Origin: Rhodoferax sp. WC2427
GTDB taxonomy: Bacteria; Pseudomonadota; Gammaproteobacteria; Burkholderiales; Burkholderiaceae_C
Length of the DNA: 64,000 bases
NCBI RefSeq assembly: GCF_040822085.1
Contig: NZ_CP162006.1
Location: 2,046,001 to 2,110,000 of the forward strand
Direction: 5' to 3'
The position numbers and the translations under genes were made by a program. Shown piece after piece: positions 63,613-64,000 of the stretch (positions within the stretch are counted from its first letter, which is position 1; every line of letters starts with the position of its first letter). Under the pieces are notes generated by a model, which searched no databases, was not told where the DNA came from, and saw only the letters and a list, made by a program, of their open reading frames with translations.

Positions 63613-64000
63613 ATGCAAAAAGAACAAAAGCCCACGGGCACCACCGCGCTGGTGATTGGCGGGGGGCCTGCGGGCTTGATGGCGGCGGAGGTGTTGGCCC
63701 AGGCGGGGGTGGCGGTGCAGTTGTGCGATGCCATGCCTTCGGTGGGGCGCAAATTTTTGTTGGCGGGCAAGGGGGGGCTGAACCTGACGCACTCCGAGCC
63801 GTCTGAGCTCTTCGCTACCCGCTATGGCACGCGCCAGGCGCAGGTGGCTCCCTGGCTGCAAGACCTGGGGGCGGCGCAATTGCGCGACTGGGCCAAGGCG
63901 CTGGGGGTGGATACCTTTGTGGGCAGCTCGGGCCGGGTGTTTCCGACCGACATGAAATCCGCACCGCTGCTGCGTGCCTGGCTGCACCGCCTGCGCGTGG
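63613..64000 (+). CDS. BaiN/RdsA-family flavoprotein (3' end outside window)
   Basis: The first 129 residues of an NAD(P)/FAD-dependent oxidoreductase. TTALVIGGGPAGLMAAEVLA is the FAD-binding loop, and VGRKFLLAGKGGLNLTHSEP is the family hallmark (HI0933-like, BaiN). SSGRVFPTDMKSAPLLRAWL follows, as expected. The gene runs off the window. The ATG at 63613 follows GAAAGAAG. The substrate in most species is unknown. Confidence 0.85.
   Translation, partial: MQKEQKPTGTTALVIGGGPAGLMAAEVLAQAGVAVQLCDAMPSVGRKFLLAGKGGLNLTHSEPSELFATRYGTRQAQVAPWLQDLGAAQLRDWAKALGVDTFVGSSGRVFPTDMKSAPLLRAWLHRLRV

Overview
The window is GC-rich, densely packed bacterial chromosome. Gene content and order, the housekeeping genes (rpoD, dnaG, mfd, ispDF, accA, rho, type B L31), the DUF934-containing cys operon and the short dispersed intergenic repeats suggest a betaproteobacterium of the order Burkholderiales, most likely family Comamonadaceae (Rhodoferax/Polaromonas-like). 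This placement is inferred from gene content and style; no rRNA or tRNA gene was seen.

Layout. 1-4.2 kb: end of a PilJ-like chemoreceptor, a DnaQ-fold exonuclease, three small unknown proteins, a DOPA-dioxygenase-like protein, a DUF2242 lipoprotein and a thioredoxin-like protein. 4.2-6.4 kb: a LysR regulator divergent from ligAB (protocatechuate 4,5-dioxygenase). 6.4-11 kb: rpoD and dnaG. 11-13.6 kb: an alpha/beta hydrolase and a NarK-like transporter with a sigma-54/NtrC-type promoter. 13.6-18.4 kb: mfd, ispD, ispF. 18.4-22 kb: an EnvZ/OmpR pair, a SIMPL-domain protein and arfB. 22-29 kb: LysR, lpxH, two cyclophilins, a TPR protein, cysS, an AlkA-type glycosylase, accA. 29-36.5 kb: sulfate assimilation (TauE-like transporter, cysI, DUF934, cysH, cysD, cysN) followed by fdxA and a ferredoxin reductase on the same strand. 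36.5-45.8 kb: an exosortase-type acyltransferase, ppx, and the complete pstSCAB-phoU-phoB-phoR cluster with a Pho box. 45.8-50 kb: a large membrane protein, rpmE2, rho, trxA. 50-58.9 kb: an AddB-like nuclease and an AddA-like helicase separated by LysR, HAD and MFS genes. 58.9-64 kb: an accessory stretch with an orphan membrane protein, a long imperfect palindrome split by an IS481-like element, two RibD/DHFR-like genes and the start of a BaiN-like flavoprotein.

How genes work together. The pst-pho genes form one phosphate-sensing regulon, and ppx may share its Pho box. The cys genes turn sulfate into sulfide; no CysJ is present, so FdxA and the adjacent reductase could feed electrons to CysI. 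ispD and ispF are consecutive-pathway MEP enzymes. AddA-like and AddB-like proteins would form a recombinational helicase-nuclease.

The most unusual signal is a dispersed imperfectly palindromic repeat of about 50-55 bp with core TAGCTGCTYACGC, of which I find 15 copies. Many are not simply intergenic: they lie in frame inside the AddA-like and AddB-like proteins, encode the N-termini of CysN and the DUF934 protein and the signal-peptide core of the SIMPL protein, and supply stop codons for at least five genes. A second repeat class is also captured in frame in the AddA-like protein.
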